DNA of 64,000 nt from Micropruina sp. (GTDB taxonomy: Bacteria; Actinomycetota; Actinomycetes; Propionibacteriales; Propionibacteriaceae), in the NCBI GenBank assembly GCA_016716635.1, contig JADJVZ010000011.1:372001-436000 (forward strand), written 5' to 3'. A model generated the notes under the pieces. It made no database searches and was not told where the DNA came from. It saw only the letters and a list, made by a program, of their open reading frames with translations. The position numbers and the translations under genes are program-made. Numbering within the stretch: position 1 is the stretch's first letter; each line of letters starts with the position of its first letter. Positions 49,407-60,241 of the stretch are shown in pieces.

Positions 49407-51434
49407 TCAGCCGAGGAAGTAGCCCTGAATGTCGGCCACCACGTCGACCGTCCCCCCGACGGAGTTGTAAACGCTCACGGATTGGTTGGTGCCCAGGGGG
49501 GCGATCGCCAAGTTGGGCACTGTGCTGCCCGCTGTGAAGTTGAGGTTCGAGGCGAGCGGCAGGCTCGTCCCGGAGGGGTACACGGTGAGATAGCCAGAGG
49601 TCGTGGCGTTCGTGGCGGTGACGTTCATGACGGCAGCCGCGACGCCTGCAGCCGGAATGGAGCCCGTGCTCGTGAGCGGCGCCACCAACGACGTCCCTCC
49701 GGCGACGGCGCCAATCCCGGCGCGGGTATCCACCACCCGGGCCGGTGTCAGCGGGACGTAGGTGCCTGGAGCGGTGGCTGTGCCCGCCAGGAAATAGCCC
49801 GCCACGTCGGCAACCAAGGCGACCGGGGCCGCACTGCTGTTGTAGAGATCGACCTGCCCCGCGGCGTTGGTTCCGACGAGCGTCAAGTTCGCCGCCGTGC
49901 TCCCAGCCAGGAAGTTCACGTTCGAGGTAGTGGGACGGTTGGCGCCGGCGGGATACGCCGTGATGAACCCCGGCTTCGAGGCGCCGGTCACCGTGACGTT
50001 CAGGGCCACAGCGGCGACCCCGGTGGCGGGCACCCCGCCATGACCGCCGACGCTCAACGTCAGGGTTCCTTGGGCGGCGAGGGGCGCGGTGGGCGCGCCG
50101 ACCCCGACGCGAGTGTCGAGGACCCGTGCCGGACTAATCCCCACGAGAGAGCCAGGTGGACTGTTCGTCGCAGCCGAGAAGTAGCCCTGGATGTCCGCCA
50201 CAAGTGTGACCGACTTGGACGAGGAGTTATAGAGCAGGATCTTCCCCCCGGAGCCGAGTCTCACCACCACCTCATTTGCGACCGTTTGCCCGGCCACGAA
50301 GTTGAGGCTTGACACTGTTGGTTGCGCCATCCCGGTGGGGTAGACGGTGATGAAGCCTGGTGCTTGCGCATTGGTGACGGTCACATTGAGCGCCACACTG
50401 GTGGCGCCTGAGGCGGGGACGCCGCCGCGTCCGCTCACCTGAAGTTCCACGGATCCGCCCGGGGCGACGGGGCCGACGGCTCCGTTACCGACGCGGGTGT
50501 CGAGTAGCCGCGCCGGGCTCAGCGCAGAGAACGTCGACGGCGAGGTCGGCGGCACAACGTCGCCCTGTTTGCTCCAGGCCACCAACTCGTCGTAGGTGCC
50601 GTTCCACACGTCCCCGTCCCCGCCGGCGAAAGGCCCTGAATCCGTGTACTGCCAAAAGCCCCAGGTTGACCAGCCAATCGGGAGCGGCGAGGGCCCGACC
50701 TGGTTGTAACGGGCCGCGAAGAGCGTTTGGGACGAGAAGGCAGTGCTGGCCACGCACAGCGACCACCATGAGGTCGAGGTGTAGATGGTGATGCGGCGTC
50801 CCACCAGCGAGGTCATGGTGGAGACGAAGTCCTGTACCCAGGTCGTCAGCTGGGCCGGCGACATGTTGTAACAGTCGTTGCCCTGGCTGGCATAAGGGTT
50901 CCACTCGAGATCCAGCATCGGCGCCATCGTCTTGCCGTCGGGCGTCCAGGTGCCTCCGTTGTTATAGAAGAAGCGCGCTTGATCCGCACCCGAGGATCGG
51001 GAGGGAATCGCGAAGTGGTACGCACCATGCAGCAGCCCCGCTGCCGCGGCGCCGGATGATTGGGAGCCGTAGATGGGGTTGACGTAGCCCGGGCCTTCGG
51101 TGGCCTTCACGTAGGCGAACCGCGCACCGAGATTCCACTGGGCGGGCCAGTCGATGGTGCCGTTGCCGCCGTAGACGTCCGTGCCCTGAACGCCCGGAGG
51201 CATCCAGGTCGAGATTGCGGCGGGCTGCATCGTCGAGGTCGTGGTCTGCGGAGCAGTGGTCGAGGTGCTCGTCGTCGTGGCGCCGGGTTCCGGATGGCTC
51301 ATCCGAGCGCCTCCCGCGGCCAGCTTCGCTGCATCGGCGGCGGTCTCGCCAGTCGCCTGCGAGGGCGCGGGAGCAAGGGTCAGCAAGAGGAAGGTCGACA
51401 GAACAAAAGCTATGGCGCGCGTGAGGTTTCGCAC
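49407..51434 (-). CDS. Secreted GH25 lysozyme with three C-terminal beta repeats
   Basis: 675 residues. Signal peptide (1-28, RAIAFVLSTFLLLTLAPAPS), a Thr/Ser linker (45-72), then a GH25 muramidase domain (about 82-290) with catalytic acids in GTDVYGGN (Asp86) and MLDLEWNPY (Asp175, Glu177). Three repeats of about 120 residues follow, each opening with SPARLLDTRVG-like and ending with VTLVADIQGYF-like segments; these occur on many actinobacterial exoproteins and probably bind the surface. GTG at 51434 has GGAGGG 7 nt upstream. Divergent from the TauE-like gene. Confidence 0.9.
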   Translation of the reverse strand: MRNLTRAIAFVLSTFLLLTLAPAPSQATGETAADAAKLAAGGARMSHPEPGATTTSTSTTAPQTTTSTMQPAAISTWMPPGVQGTDVYGGNGTIDWPAQWNLGARFAYVKATEGPGYVNPIYGSQSSGAAAAGLLHGAYHFAIPSRSSGADQARFFYNNGGTWTPDGKTMAPMLDLEWNPYASQGNDCYNMSPAQLTTWVQDFVSTMTSLVGRRITIYTSTSWWSLCVASTAFSSQTLFAARYNQVGPSPLPIGWSTWGFWQYTDSGPFAGGDGDVWNGTYDELVAWSKQGDVVPPTSPSTFSALSPARLLDTRVGNGAVGPVAPGGSVELQVSGRGGVPASGATSVALNVTVTNAQAPGFITVYPTGMAQPTVSSLNFVAGQTVANEVVVRLGSGGKILLYNSSSKSVTLVADIQGYFSAATNSPPGSLVGISPARVLDTRVGVGAPTAPLAAQGTLTLSVGGHGGVPATGVAAVALNVTVTGASKPGFITAYPAGANRPTTSNVNFLAGSTAANLTLVGTNAAGQVDLYNSSAAPVALVADVAGYFLAGTATAPGTYVPLTPARVVDTRAGIGAVAGGTSLVAPLTSTGSIPAAGVAAAVMNVTATNATTSGYLTVYPSGTSLPLASNLNFTAGSTVPNLAIAPLGTNQSVSVYNSVGGTVDVVADIQGYFLG

Positions 51435-51555
51435 TCGTGAGCCCTCCGTGGTGGGTTGATAACGGAAGTCAGTGAAGCACGGGCGCGGAAAGCCTCCTAC
51501 TCTTTGCCAGCTAACCGTCGAGTCTTGCTCGACGGTTGCGAGTAACCTGCGCCGT

Positions 51556-52307
51556 GTGATCGACCCACTGACGCCCGCGTTCGCGTTGATGGCGTTTGCG
51601 GCCTTGGTCATCGGGGTCTCGAAGACGTCGGTGGGCGGATTCGCGGCCTTCGCGGTGTCTGCTTTCGCTTTTGTTATGCCGCCAAAGAATCCACTGCCGC
51701 GGTATTGCTGCTGCTCATTCTGGGTGATGTGGTGGCGGTGCTTCGCTATCGCCGGGACTGCGACTGGGCGCTGCTGCGGCAGCTCTTGCCGAGCGTTCTC
51801 CCGGGAATCGCGCTCGGGGCGTGGTTCTTGAGCCTCGTGCCGGACGGCGTGCTCAGGCTGAGCATCGGGTGGCTGCTGGTGGTGTTTGTCGTGGTGGCGA
51901 TCGTCGGCCGGCTGCGCACGCCTAAGGAAGTGCCCGAGGAACCCAGCCGCCCGCACTGGGGCGTGGCTGTCGGCACCGGGGTGGCGGCCGGGTTCACCAC
52001 CATGACGGCGAATGCCGCCGGGCCGGTGATGACGTTGTATCTGTTGGAAGCGGGCGTCAAGAAGGCGGCCTTCATCGGGACGGGTGCCTGGTTCTTCCTG
52101 CTCGTCAACGTGGCGAAGACCCCCTTTAGTGCTGCCCTTGGCCTCTTTCCAACGTCGACCCTGATCTTGACGGTCTTCCTTGCCCCATTTGTCCTGCTCG
52201 GCACCTGGGTGGGGATCCGGATCGTCCATCGGGTCGGCCAGCGCGCCTTCGAGAACCTGGCCCTGGTGGCGTCGCTCGTGGGCGCGGTGCTGCTTATCGC
52301 GCGCTGA
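51556..52307 (+). pseudogene. TauE/SafE-family anion exporter, frameshifted
   Basis: A GTG at 51556 opens a typical TauE/SafE N-terminus (ALVIGVSKTSVGGFAAFAVS), which runs out of register at about 51680. The protein resumes in another frame as AKESTAAVLLLLILGDVVAV and continues normally, with helices and the second-half repeat (GFTTMTANAAGPVMTLYLLE), to the stop at 52307. One base is missing at ATGCCG-CCAAAGAA compared with the expected MPAKES codons. Everything else is intact, so a recent mutation, a sequencing error or a frameshift are all possible. The protein would export sulfite/sulfonates or related anions. Confidence 0.8.
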
Positions 52308-52363
52308 GGGTGATCGGGGGCCGATGAGGGGGGCCGCGCGGGCACCGGGTAAGCTCGTCCATT

Positions 52364-53968
<1,605 letters not shown>

Positions 53969-54000
53969 GCGGTGACCCCTGGAGCAGGGTTGGCGGACGC

Positions 54001-54951
54001 CTAGATCTGTTGGCAGTGCGCCGGGACGGTGATTTCGCTAAGGCCCCACTTTGCGGTGGCGTGGCCGTCAGCCGTGGCAGTGAGCTCCAAATGCCGGTAT
54101 TCCTCGGCGCCGAAGATCGCCTGGGCGCACTGTGCCACCCAGGCGCCGTGGATGAGTCCCGGGTCGAAGACGTGGGTAGGGGTGCTGCTGGTCTCGGTCA
54201 CGGTGTTCATGATCAGCCGTTCGGGGACTTTCGACGTAAACGAGAAGATGAACGCTTTCTTCGTCGGGAAGGTCACGTGGACATCGTCCCCTCCCGGGGT
54301 GCTGCTCAATTCCACTTTCGTCACGGTGGCGGGCATGCCCCCCTTGAGACGCGCGAGGATGGCGTCAATACCTTCGGCCGTGGCGAGGTCCACGGCGACC
54401 TTCTGCCCGTTGTCGAGCCAGACTTGGTTGAGGACCTCGGTGTCGCAGGCATAGGACACCGTGGGGGACAGCCGGTAGGGCGGCCACACCGTGACCGTGG
54501 GCGTCGCCATGCCGCACTGCGCCAGCGTGGTGCGAGCGGTCATGATCAGAGCCGTGACATCGAGTGAAGACGCTGGAAACCCGCGGAAGGTGACGTCGTT
54601 GCCCCACTCGTCGATCGGGTCCCCGTCCGTCGCGTACCGGCGGAGGTCCTTAGTGCCAGGCACCCACACCGCGACCCGGGTGGGGGTCACGGTGAGCTGG
54701 ACCACAAGGTTGGTGCCCGCGTGGGCGAGGGTTGAGTCCAGGAATGCTTGGGCGGCGCTGGGGTTTGCGAAGTAGTCAGGAGCGGCGGTCGGCGTCGGCG
54801 TGGGGGACGGGGTGGCGGGGCCGCCTCCCGTGCAGCCCGTCAGGGCGAGCGCGGATCCGAGAACCAATGCCACAAGGCGTAACGTCGCAGAGGAGGTGCT
54901 CGGTACGCTACGTCGGGCCCTTCGCGGGCAGACTGCCGAGGATCGATTCAC
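54001..54951 (-). CDS. Lipoprotein of unknown function, paralogue 1
   Basis: 316 residues from a GTG at 54951. Arg-rich N-terminus, hydrophobic stretch and lipobox LALTGC (Cys40), then a Pro/Thr linker. The mature part has four conserved cysteines and pairs with the protein at 55288-56217: shared GQKVxxDLATAEGIDA, GAWVxxC, IFGxxEYxHL, DGHxTAxW and the final CxQI. I do not recognise a domain. TACGGT (54958-54963, minus) ends 6 nt before the GTG, supporting it as a leaderless start. The stop is 32 bases from the convergent ABC-F gene. Confidence 0.75.
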   Translation of the reverse strand: MNRSSAVCPRRARRSVPSTSSATLRLVALVLGSALALTGCTGGGPATPSPTPTPTAAPDYFANPSAAQAFLDSTLAHAGTNLVVQLTVTPTRVAVWVPGTKDLRRYATDGDPIDEWGNDVTFRGFPASSLDVTALIMTARTTLAQCGMATPTVTVWPPYRLSPTVSYACDTEVLNQVWLDNGQKVAVDLATAEGIDAILARLKGGMPATVTKVELSSTPGGDDVHVTFPTKKAFIFSFTSKVPERLIMNTVTETSSTPTHVFDPGLIHGAWVAQCAQAIFGAEEYRHLELTATADGHATAKWGLSEITVPAHCQQI

Positions 54952-55067
54952 GGACCAACCGTATCGAGGTCGAGGCTCAGCGTTCGGTGGCAGCCGGGGA
55001 GAGCAGACCCGAGCCTCGAACCCGTCAGGCAACGGTTGAGCGGGAACTCAAGAGGTCACCCTCGCGG

Positions 55068-55145
55068 GCGATGAGGCCTCGGTCGGCGGAACCCAAGGTG
55101 ACCTCCGCCGGAGCGATCGTCCTGGTAACTCACGACGAGGGGGCC
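55068..55145. other. Chimeric scar: NYN-gene fragment joined to ABC-F fragment
   Basis: Bases 55068-55109 match 56424-56465 of the NYN gene at 37 of 42 positions; bases 55107-55145 match 53834-53872 of the ABC-F gene at 35 of 39. Both are in the parental orientation, and a shared CGCC sits at the join. The order NYN-then-ABC-F is the reverse of the flanking genes, as expected at the junction of a tandem duplication. The rest of this 335-base interval (54952-55287) is without genes. Confidence 0.75.
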
Positions 55146-55146
55146 A

Positions 55147-55231
<85 letters not shown>

Positions 55232-55287
55232 TGAGACGCGGGATGGTCCCCGATGCAGGACCAGGATGCGGACGGCGTCCTACGGCC

Positions 55288-56217
55288 TCAGATCTGGCGG
55301 CACTGGGTCGGGATGGTCGCTGACCGGGTGTCAGGAACATTCCATTGGGCCGTGACGTGTCCGTCAGTGGTTGGCCGGAATCCGAGGTGGCCGTACTCGG
55401 CACTGCCGAAAATCAGGGTGGCGCACGACAGGACCCATGCTCCTTTGACGCGCGTCGGCTCGAACGTCGGTCCAGGCGTGGGCGTATCTGTGAGGGTCGG
55501 CAGCGCCGTGCCCATCTGCAACATGGGCAGGCGTGAGTCTTCACGATCGATCGAGGTGTAGGCAGCAGGGAACGCAATGTCGGCGCTCGCCCTGGCTGAC
55601 TCGTTCTTGAGGTCGACTCTGGTGGCAGTGGCGGGCCAGCCATTCGACAACAGGGCCACTGTCGCGTCGATCCCCTCGGCGGTGGCGAGGTCGAGAGTGA
55701 CTTTCTGACCCGTGGCGAGCCATCGCATGTCCTTCGCGACGTTGCCACAGCTGTACGTCACGACCGGGGCCCCCTTGAACGGCGCCGCGACGGCGACGGA
55801 GCGTACGGCGTCCCCGCAGCCTAGGTCGGCGGCGCGGACCGTCGAAGCGAGGGAATCGGCGTCGATGGCGCTTGCTGCATACGTGAGATGAGGCAATCGA
55901 TCGTTGACCGAATCGGCCTGGCCAGCATCCTCGCTGCTGAACGTCCGAGTGCCGGAAGCTGTGGGAACAGTCAGGACGGCCTTCGTCGGCGTGAAGTGGA
56001 GGAGGATCACCTGATCTGACCCAGCTTTGGCGAGACTGGCGTTGACAAAGGCCTTCACCACGCCTGGGTCGAAGTAATTTGTCGAGGGCGTGGTCTTTCC
56101 GGTGGCGGAGCCGGTGGGCGGCGCCGGCGTTCCCGCGACGCACCCAACGAGCACGGCCAAGCAACTCACCGTCAAGGCGGCGAGACCCATCGTTCTTGCT
56201 GCTGGCATCACTCGCAT
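55288..56217 (-). CDS. Lipoprotein of unknown function, paralogue 2
   Basis: 309 residues from the ATG at 56217 (an ATG three codons on is equally possible). Lipobox LVGC at Cys26, a Pro/Thr linker, then about 260 residues with the same blocks as the protein at 54001-54951 (GQKVTLDLATAEGIDA, GAWVLSCATLIFG, DGHVTAQW, final CRQI). Sequence identity is low, so the duplication is old or the pair evolves fast. No domain recognised; surface-exposed by the lipobox. No clear ribosome-binding site. Confidence 0.75.
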   Translation of the reverse strand: MRVMPAARTMGLAALTVSCLAVLVGCVAGTPAPPTGSATGKTTPSTNYFDPGVVKAFVNASLAKAGSDQVILLHFTPTKAVLTVPTASGTRTFSSEDAGQADSVNDRLPHLTYAASAIDADSLASTVRAADLGCGDAVRSVAVAAPFKGAPVVTYSCGNVAKDMRWLATGQKVTLDLATAEGIDATVALLSNGWPATATRVDLKNESARASADIAFPAAYTSIDREDSRLPMLQMGTALPTLTDTPTPGPTFEPTRVKGAWVLSCATLIFGSAEYGHLGFRPTTDGHVTAQWNVPDTRSATIPTQCRQI

Positions 56218-56359
56218 GACCGTTCGTTCCAGGCTGCGGTAGTCACCAATGCCTTGTCCCCTCAATGATTTGCTAGCCGTTCTGCAAGGTTACAGGGGGA
56301 CGAGTCGCGAACTGCCCGAGTGCGTTTCCGCCGCTGACGGGGAGTGAGAGGGGGCCGTC

Positions 56360-56725
56360 CTACGCCAACCAGGAGTACAAAGTGCGCGGGCCGCAGGTGG
56401 CAACCCCGAGGGCTTCGACGCGCGCGATGAGGCCTCTGTCGGCAGAAACTAGGGTGACCTCCGCCTGATCCGAGGTGGCCCGGCACTGGGCCACGAGTTC
56501 GTCGTCGCCGGAGCCGGGAGCATGGACGACGGTGACGATTCCCTGCGTGCCGCTGGGGACGCCCGCGCTGGCTTTGCCTTCCAGAACCAGGATCACCTGA
56601 TCGAAGGGCAGATCGGCCGCGAGGAGGTTGCGATGGAGACGGGCGGCGGCGCCGGGACGGTCCTTCCACCAGCCGTCGGGCACCGAGCCGACGACGTTGG
56701 CCGCGTCCACGACGAGGACCTTCAT
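56360..56725 (-). CDS. NYN (PIN-like) domain protein
   Basis: 121 residues. MKVLVVDAANVVGSVPDGWW carries the first acidic site of the NYN nuclease fold; GSGDDELVAQC and VTLVSADRGLIARVEALG carry the later aspartates. Proteins of this fold are often RNases; activity here is untested. The ATG overlaps the rlmA stop (ATGA), so an RNA-modifying and a putative RNA-cleaving protein are coupled. Part of its sequence is duplicated at 55068-55109. Confidence 0.85.
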   Translation of the reverse strand: MKVLVVDAANVVGSVPDGWWKDRPGAAARLHRNLLAADLPFDQVILVLEGKASAGVPSGTQGIVTVVHAPGSGDDELVAQCRATSDQAEVTLVSADRGLIARVEALGVATCGPRTLYSWLA

Positions 56726-57522
56726 GCGGAGGGCTCGGCCCGGAACGTCCGGACGGTGACGTCGACCTCCAGCAGGCTCGGGGCGGCGACAACTTGGGCG
56801 TGGAAGGCGTTGGGACCCATGCCGATCACGTCGCGGACCAGGTCGGCGCCCGCCTCGGTGTGGCTGGTCACCCTGACCTGAGTCGTCTCCACAAAGCCCG
56901 TGAGCGTGGCGGCCAGGCGTTCGTCCTTGGTCGGATCAATGTCGAGCAGTCCGTAACGGCCGCGCACTGTCGCCAGGTGGCCGGGGTTGGGGGTCACGAC
57001 GACCAGGCGCCCGGAGGCTGCCAGGACGCGGCGGAACTCGGCGCCGTTTCGGGGGGCGAAGACGCACAACACGGCCTCCACGGATGCGGGTAGCAGCGGC
57101 AAGGGACGCCACACGTCCGCCACGATCGCCGCCACCCGGGGGACGCGCGCCGCCTGCTTTGCTGCCGCCGTCGAGATGTCCAGCGCGATCCCCGTCGCTT
57201 CTGGGAAGGCGCCGAGGGCCCGTCCGAGATACCAGCCCGTTCCCGCGCCGACCTCGAGCAGCAGGCGGCAACCCACCAAGGCCCGCGCCACGGCGTCGGC
57301 CACACCGTCGAAGGCGCCGGAGGCCAAGACTCGCCCTCGGGCGGCGACCATCGCTGGGGTGTCGGCGTGGTGCGGCTGGGGTCCGCCGAGCAGGTTCAGG
57401 TAGCCCTGCCTGGCCACGTCGAAGCTGTGCCCGGTCGAGCAGGCCGCCGCGCCGTCGGCGAGGAGGAGCGCCTCGCCGCACCGCGGGCAGGCCAGCAGGC
57501 CCTCGGCGTCGGACAGGCTCAC
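56722..57522 (-). CDS. rlmA: 23S rRNA (guanine-N1)-methyltransferase, RlmA family
   Basis: 266 residues: an N-terminal zinc finger (CPRCGEALL, CSTGHSFD) followed by a class I SAM methyltransferase with LLEVGAGTGWYLGRAL and VLCVFAPRNGAEFRRVL. The family methylates G745 or G748 in helix 35 of 23S rRNA; the latter (TlrB/RlmA-II) type is usual in Gram-positives and affects tylosin binding. GTG start overlapping the stop of the SDR gene (GTGA). Confidence 0.9.
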   Translation of the reverse strand: MSLSDAEGLLACPRCGEALLLADGAAACSTGHSFDVARQGYLNLLGGPQPHHADTPAMVAARGRVLASGAFDGVADAVARALVGCRLLLEVGAGTGWYLGRALGAFPEATGIALDISTAAAKQAARVPRVAAIVADVWRPLPLLPASVEAVLCVFAPRNGAEFRRVLAASGRLVVVTPNPGHLATVRGRYGLLDIDPTKDERLAATLTGFVETTQVRVTSHTEAGADLVRDVIGMGPNAFHAQVVAAPSLLEVDVTVRTFRAEPSA

Positions 57523-58277
57523 AGGGCCCGCATCGCGCCGCCGTCGACCGGGATCACGCTGCCGGTGACGTAGCTCGCGGCGGGGGAGAGCAGGAAGGTG
57601 GCCACGCGTCCGAACTCGGCGGGCTCGCCGAAGCGACGCAGCGGGATGCCCGCCTCCGCGGACGCTCGCGCCGCGGCCGGATCCGACGTCTGGTTGTGCA
57701 GCCACGTGATGCGCTCGGTGAGGATCGACCCCGGCATCAGTCCAAACGTGCGTCCGCCCTTGGGGCCGAGTTCGTCGCCCAGTTGTTTGACGAGGACGCC
57801 CAGCCCAGGACGCAGCCCGTTCGATAAGGCCATGTGCGGCAGGGGCGCCTTCACCGAGGTCGACAACACGAACCCGAGCACCGGCGGGGCTGTCGCCGCG
57901 GCCACCACGGCACGGGCGACCCGCAGGGCCGTGAGGAAGACCGAGTCGAAGGCCGCGTGCCACTCGGCGTCAGAGTTCTCCAGCGCCGCACCTCGAAGCG
58001 GACCGCCGACGCTCACCAGCGCCCCGTCCAGGCGTCCGAAGGTGTCCAGGGCCAGTTCGGCGGCGCGTTGTGCGGTCTCGGGTTGGGTCAGGTCGGCGGC
58101 CAGCGCTACCGCCCGCCCTTGCGGGTAAGAGGCGACAGCGCCGTCCAAGACTTCGCCCCGGCGCGCGACGAGCACGACCCGGGCGCCTTCAGCGACCAAG
58201 GCATCGGCGCAGGCGCGTCCGAGACCCGCCGAGGCGGCAGTGACGACGAACGTCCGATCAGTCAGCTGCAGGTCCAT
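57519..58277 (-). CDS. SDR-family oxidoreductase with atypical active site
   Basis: 252 residues, Rossmann fold with TAASAGLGRACADAL cofactor loop and a C-terminal VTGSVIPVDGG. At the catalytic position, where SDRs have YxxxK, it reads HMALSNGLRPGL after LSTSVKAP, so both Tyr and Lys are missing. Some SDR subgroups share this LSN version; they may be inactive or use other residues. A GAGGAGG site precedes the ATG. Its start overlaps SURF1 by 20 bases, and the stop overlaps rlmA. Confidence 0.85.
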   Translation of the reverse strand: MDLQLTDRTFVVTAASAGLGRACADALVAEGARVVLVARRGEVLDGAVASYPQGRAVALAADLTQPETAQRAAELALDTFGRLDGALVSVGGPLRGAALENSDAEWHAAFDSVFLTALRVARAVVAAATAPPVLGFVLSTSVKAPLPHMALSNGLRPGLGVLVKQLGDELGPKGGRTFGLMPGSILTERITWLHNQTSDPAAARASAEAGIPLRRFGEPAEFGRVATFLLSPAASYVTGSVIPVDGGAMRAL

Positions 58278-59034
58278 GGGGGTCCTCCTCTTGCTCGGCG
58301 GCCTCCGAGGCTCCGGGGGCGCGTCGTAACTCCACTATGTCTTTGCGGACCATCGCGAACCAGCCCACGAACGCGAACGCCGCGAACATGAACCACTGCA
58401 CGGCGTACCAAAAGTGCGGACCGTCGGAAATCTCGGGGGTGTCGACCGGGACGAACGTCCCGGGCTGCGGGGGCGTGGCGGTCAACAGTCCGATGTAGCC
58501 GTTGGCGATCGGGTAGGGGAGCGTCCGTCCGATGGCCTCGGAGTTCACCAACCGCACCGAGTTGCCGATCGGATCAACGGCGCCGGTGTCGCCCTGCTCG
58601 TCCCGGCGGACGTACCCCACGACGGTGACGGGGCCGGACGGGGGAGCGGGCGCGACACTGGGGAAATCCTCACCGGCGGGCTTCACCACGAAGCCACGGT
58701 CGACCAGGACGGTGCCGGACGCCGTGTGCAGCGGCGTCACGATCTCGTAGCCCGGCCCGGTCGCGCTGCTGCGATAACGAACGATGAACTGATGCTCGGC
58801 ATCGAAGGTGCCGGTGGCGCTCACGCGCTGCCAGGCGTCGGCGTCGGTGATGGGCTTGGTGAAGACGTCCGTCCAAGGGATGGGTGCGGCGTTCTCGTGG
58901 CCGACTAGCACCGTGTTGGTGGCGCGCCGTTCCTCCAAGCGATCCAACTGCCAAAACCCGAGCTTGACGAAGAGGGCACCGAAGACGGTGACCACCACCA
59001 GCAGCGCCAACCAGCGCCCCACGAACCGTCGCAC
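58258..59034 (-). CDS. SURF1-family cytochrome oxidase biogenesis protein
   Basis: 258 residues with a membrane helix at each end (LALLVVVTVFGALFVKLGFWQ and FWYAVQWFMFAAFAFVGWFAM) and the SURF1 blocks GFWQLDRLEERRA, VLVDRGFVV and the late PHFWYAVQWF. SURF1 aids insertion of heme a into cytochrome c oxidase, fitting the ctaA/ctaB genes elsewhere in the window. GTG start; TAGGCT ends 7 nt upstream and shares its TAG with the stop codon of the preceding DUF3099 gene. Confidence 0.92.
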   Translation of the reverse strand: MRRFVGRWLALLVVVTVFGALFVKLGFWQLDRLEERRATNTVLVGHENAAPIPWTDVFTKPITDADAWQRVSATGTFDAEHQFIVRYRSSATGPGYEIVTPLHTASGTVLVDRGFVVKPAGEDFPSVAPAPPSGPVTVVGYVRRDEQGDTGAVDPIGNSVRLVNSEAIGRTLPYPIANGYIGLLTATPPQPGTFVPVDTPEISDGPHFWYAVQWFMFAAFAFVGWFAMVRKDIVELRRAPGASEAAEQEEDPHGPAAD

Positions 59035-59044
59035 GTCCGCGAGC

Positions 59045-59359
59045 CTAGTCGTCCACCTGGCCGGGGATGGTGTCGGGGCTCGTCAGTTGTGGACGTTCGG
59101 GCCCCGGTTCGAGGGCCGCGGGCTCCGGAGAGGTGCGCTTGTCGATCAGGTTGGCCAGCACGACGGCGAACATAGGGAGCAGCGCGGCTCCGGCCACAAA
59201 CACCCACCGGGCCCAGCCGTCGAACACCGCCGCGCAAATCACGCACAGCACCCGCACGCCCATCGTGATCAGGTAGCGCTTCTGGCGTTGATCGGCGTCG
59301 AGCGAGCGGCTCAGCCGCGCGGTGGTGATCACCGCGGGCGCGTTGTGCCGATTCGCCAT
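59045..59359 (-). CDS. DUF3099 membrane protein
   Basis: 104 residues, two membrane helices (YLITMGVRVLCVICAAVF and WVFVAGAALLPMFAVVLANL), the actinobacterial DUF3099 pattern with an N-terminal VITTARLSRSLDADQRQKRY. Function unknown. TAGGGT (59366-59371 on the minus strand) ends 6 nt before the ATG (leaderless). It lies upstream of SURF1 and divergent from fabG. Confidence 0.88.
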   Translation of the reverse strand: MANRHNAPAVITTARLSRSLDADQRQKRYLITMGVRVLCVICAAVFDGWARWVFVAGAALLPMFAVVLANLIDKRTSPEPAALEPGPERPQLTSPDTIPGQVDD

Positions 59360-59502
59360 GTTTTCACCCTAGTTCGCGCCTGGAAACGCCGCCAGGCGAC
59401 CCCTCGCCCGCCCCGTTCGTTGTCGAGGTCCTACAAGAGCGGCCTCCCGACACTGTCGTGACTAGGCATCCTGGGTGCCTAAGGTCACGTTAAGGTTTCG
59501 AC

Positions 59503-60231
59503 GTGAGTGAACAAGCACCGGCCCCTGTGTCGCGCAGCGCCCTGGTTACGGGGGGTAACCGTGGCATCGGACGCGCCATCGTCGAACGGCTTGTCGCGGA
59601 CGGGCATCGGGTCGCCAGCCTGAGCCGCGCGGGCGAGGCCCCCGACGGCGTGTTGGGCATCGCCTGTGACGTCACCGATGCCGCCCAGATCGAGGCGGCG
59701 TTCGCCACCGCCGAAGACGCCCACGGCCCGATCGAGATCCTCGTCGCCAACGCCGGGATCACCAAAGACACCCTCATCTTGCGGATGACCGATGCCGATT
59801 GGGATTCCGTCCTCGCGACGAACCTCACCGGCTCCTTCCGCACCGCGAAACGCGCCGCCAAGTCGATGCTTCGCCGCAAATGGGGCCGCATCATCTTCAC
59901 CGGCTCCGTCGTTGGCTTGTACGGCTCGGCCGGGCAGGTCAATTACTCAAGTTCCAAGGCTGCCCTGGTCGGCCTGGCCCGCTCGCTCACCCGCGAGCTG
60001 GGTGGACGCAACATCACCGCCAACGTGGTGGCTCCGGGCTTCATCGAAACCGACATGACGGCGGTTCTTACCCCTGAGGTGGTGGCCGGCTACAAGGCGG
60101 CCATCCCCGCCTCGCGTCTAGGACGCCCCGAGGAAGTGGCCGCTGCGGTCGCCTTCTTGGCCAGCGACGACGCGGGTTACATTTCTGGCGCGGTTATCCC
60201 CGTCGACGGCGGCCTCGGCATGGGGCATTAA
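59503..60231 (+). CDS. fabG: 3-oxoacyl-[ACP] reductase FabG
   Basis: 242-residue SDR. TGGNRGIGRAI cofactor loop, NAGITKD, catalytic Ser, and Tyr-Lys in NYSSSKAALVGL, ending ISGAVIPVDGGLGMGH. It reduces 3-oxoacyl-ACP in fatty acid elongation. GTG start with TAAGGT ending 6 nt upstream and no ribosome-binding site (leaderless). fabI follows 10 bases later, the fabG-inhA order of actinobacteria. Confidence 0.95.
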   Translation: MSEQAPAPVSRSALVTGGNRGIGRAIVERLVADGHRVASLSRAGEAPDGVLGIACDVTDAAQIEAAFATAEDAHGPIEILVANAGITKDTLILRMTDADWDSVLATNLTGSFRTAKRAAKSMLRRKWGRIIFTGSVVGLYGSAGQVNYSSSKAALVGLARSLTRELGGRNITANVVAPGFIETDMTAVLTPEVVAGYKAAIPASRLGRPEEVAAAVAFLASDDAGYISGAVIPVDGGLGMGH

Positions 60232-60241
60232 GGCAACTGTT

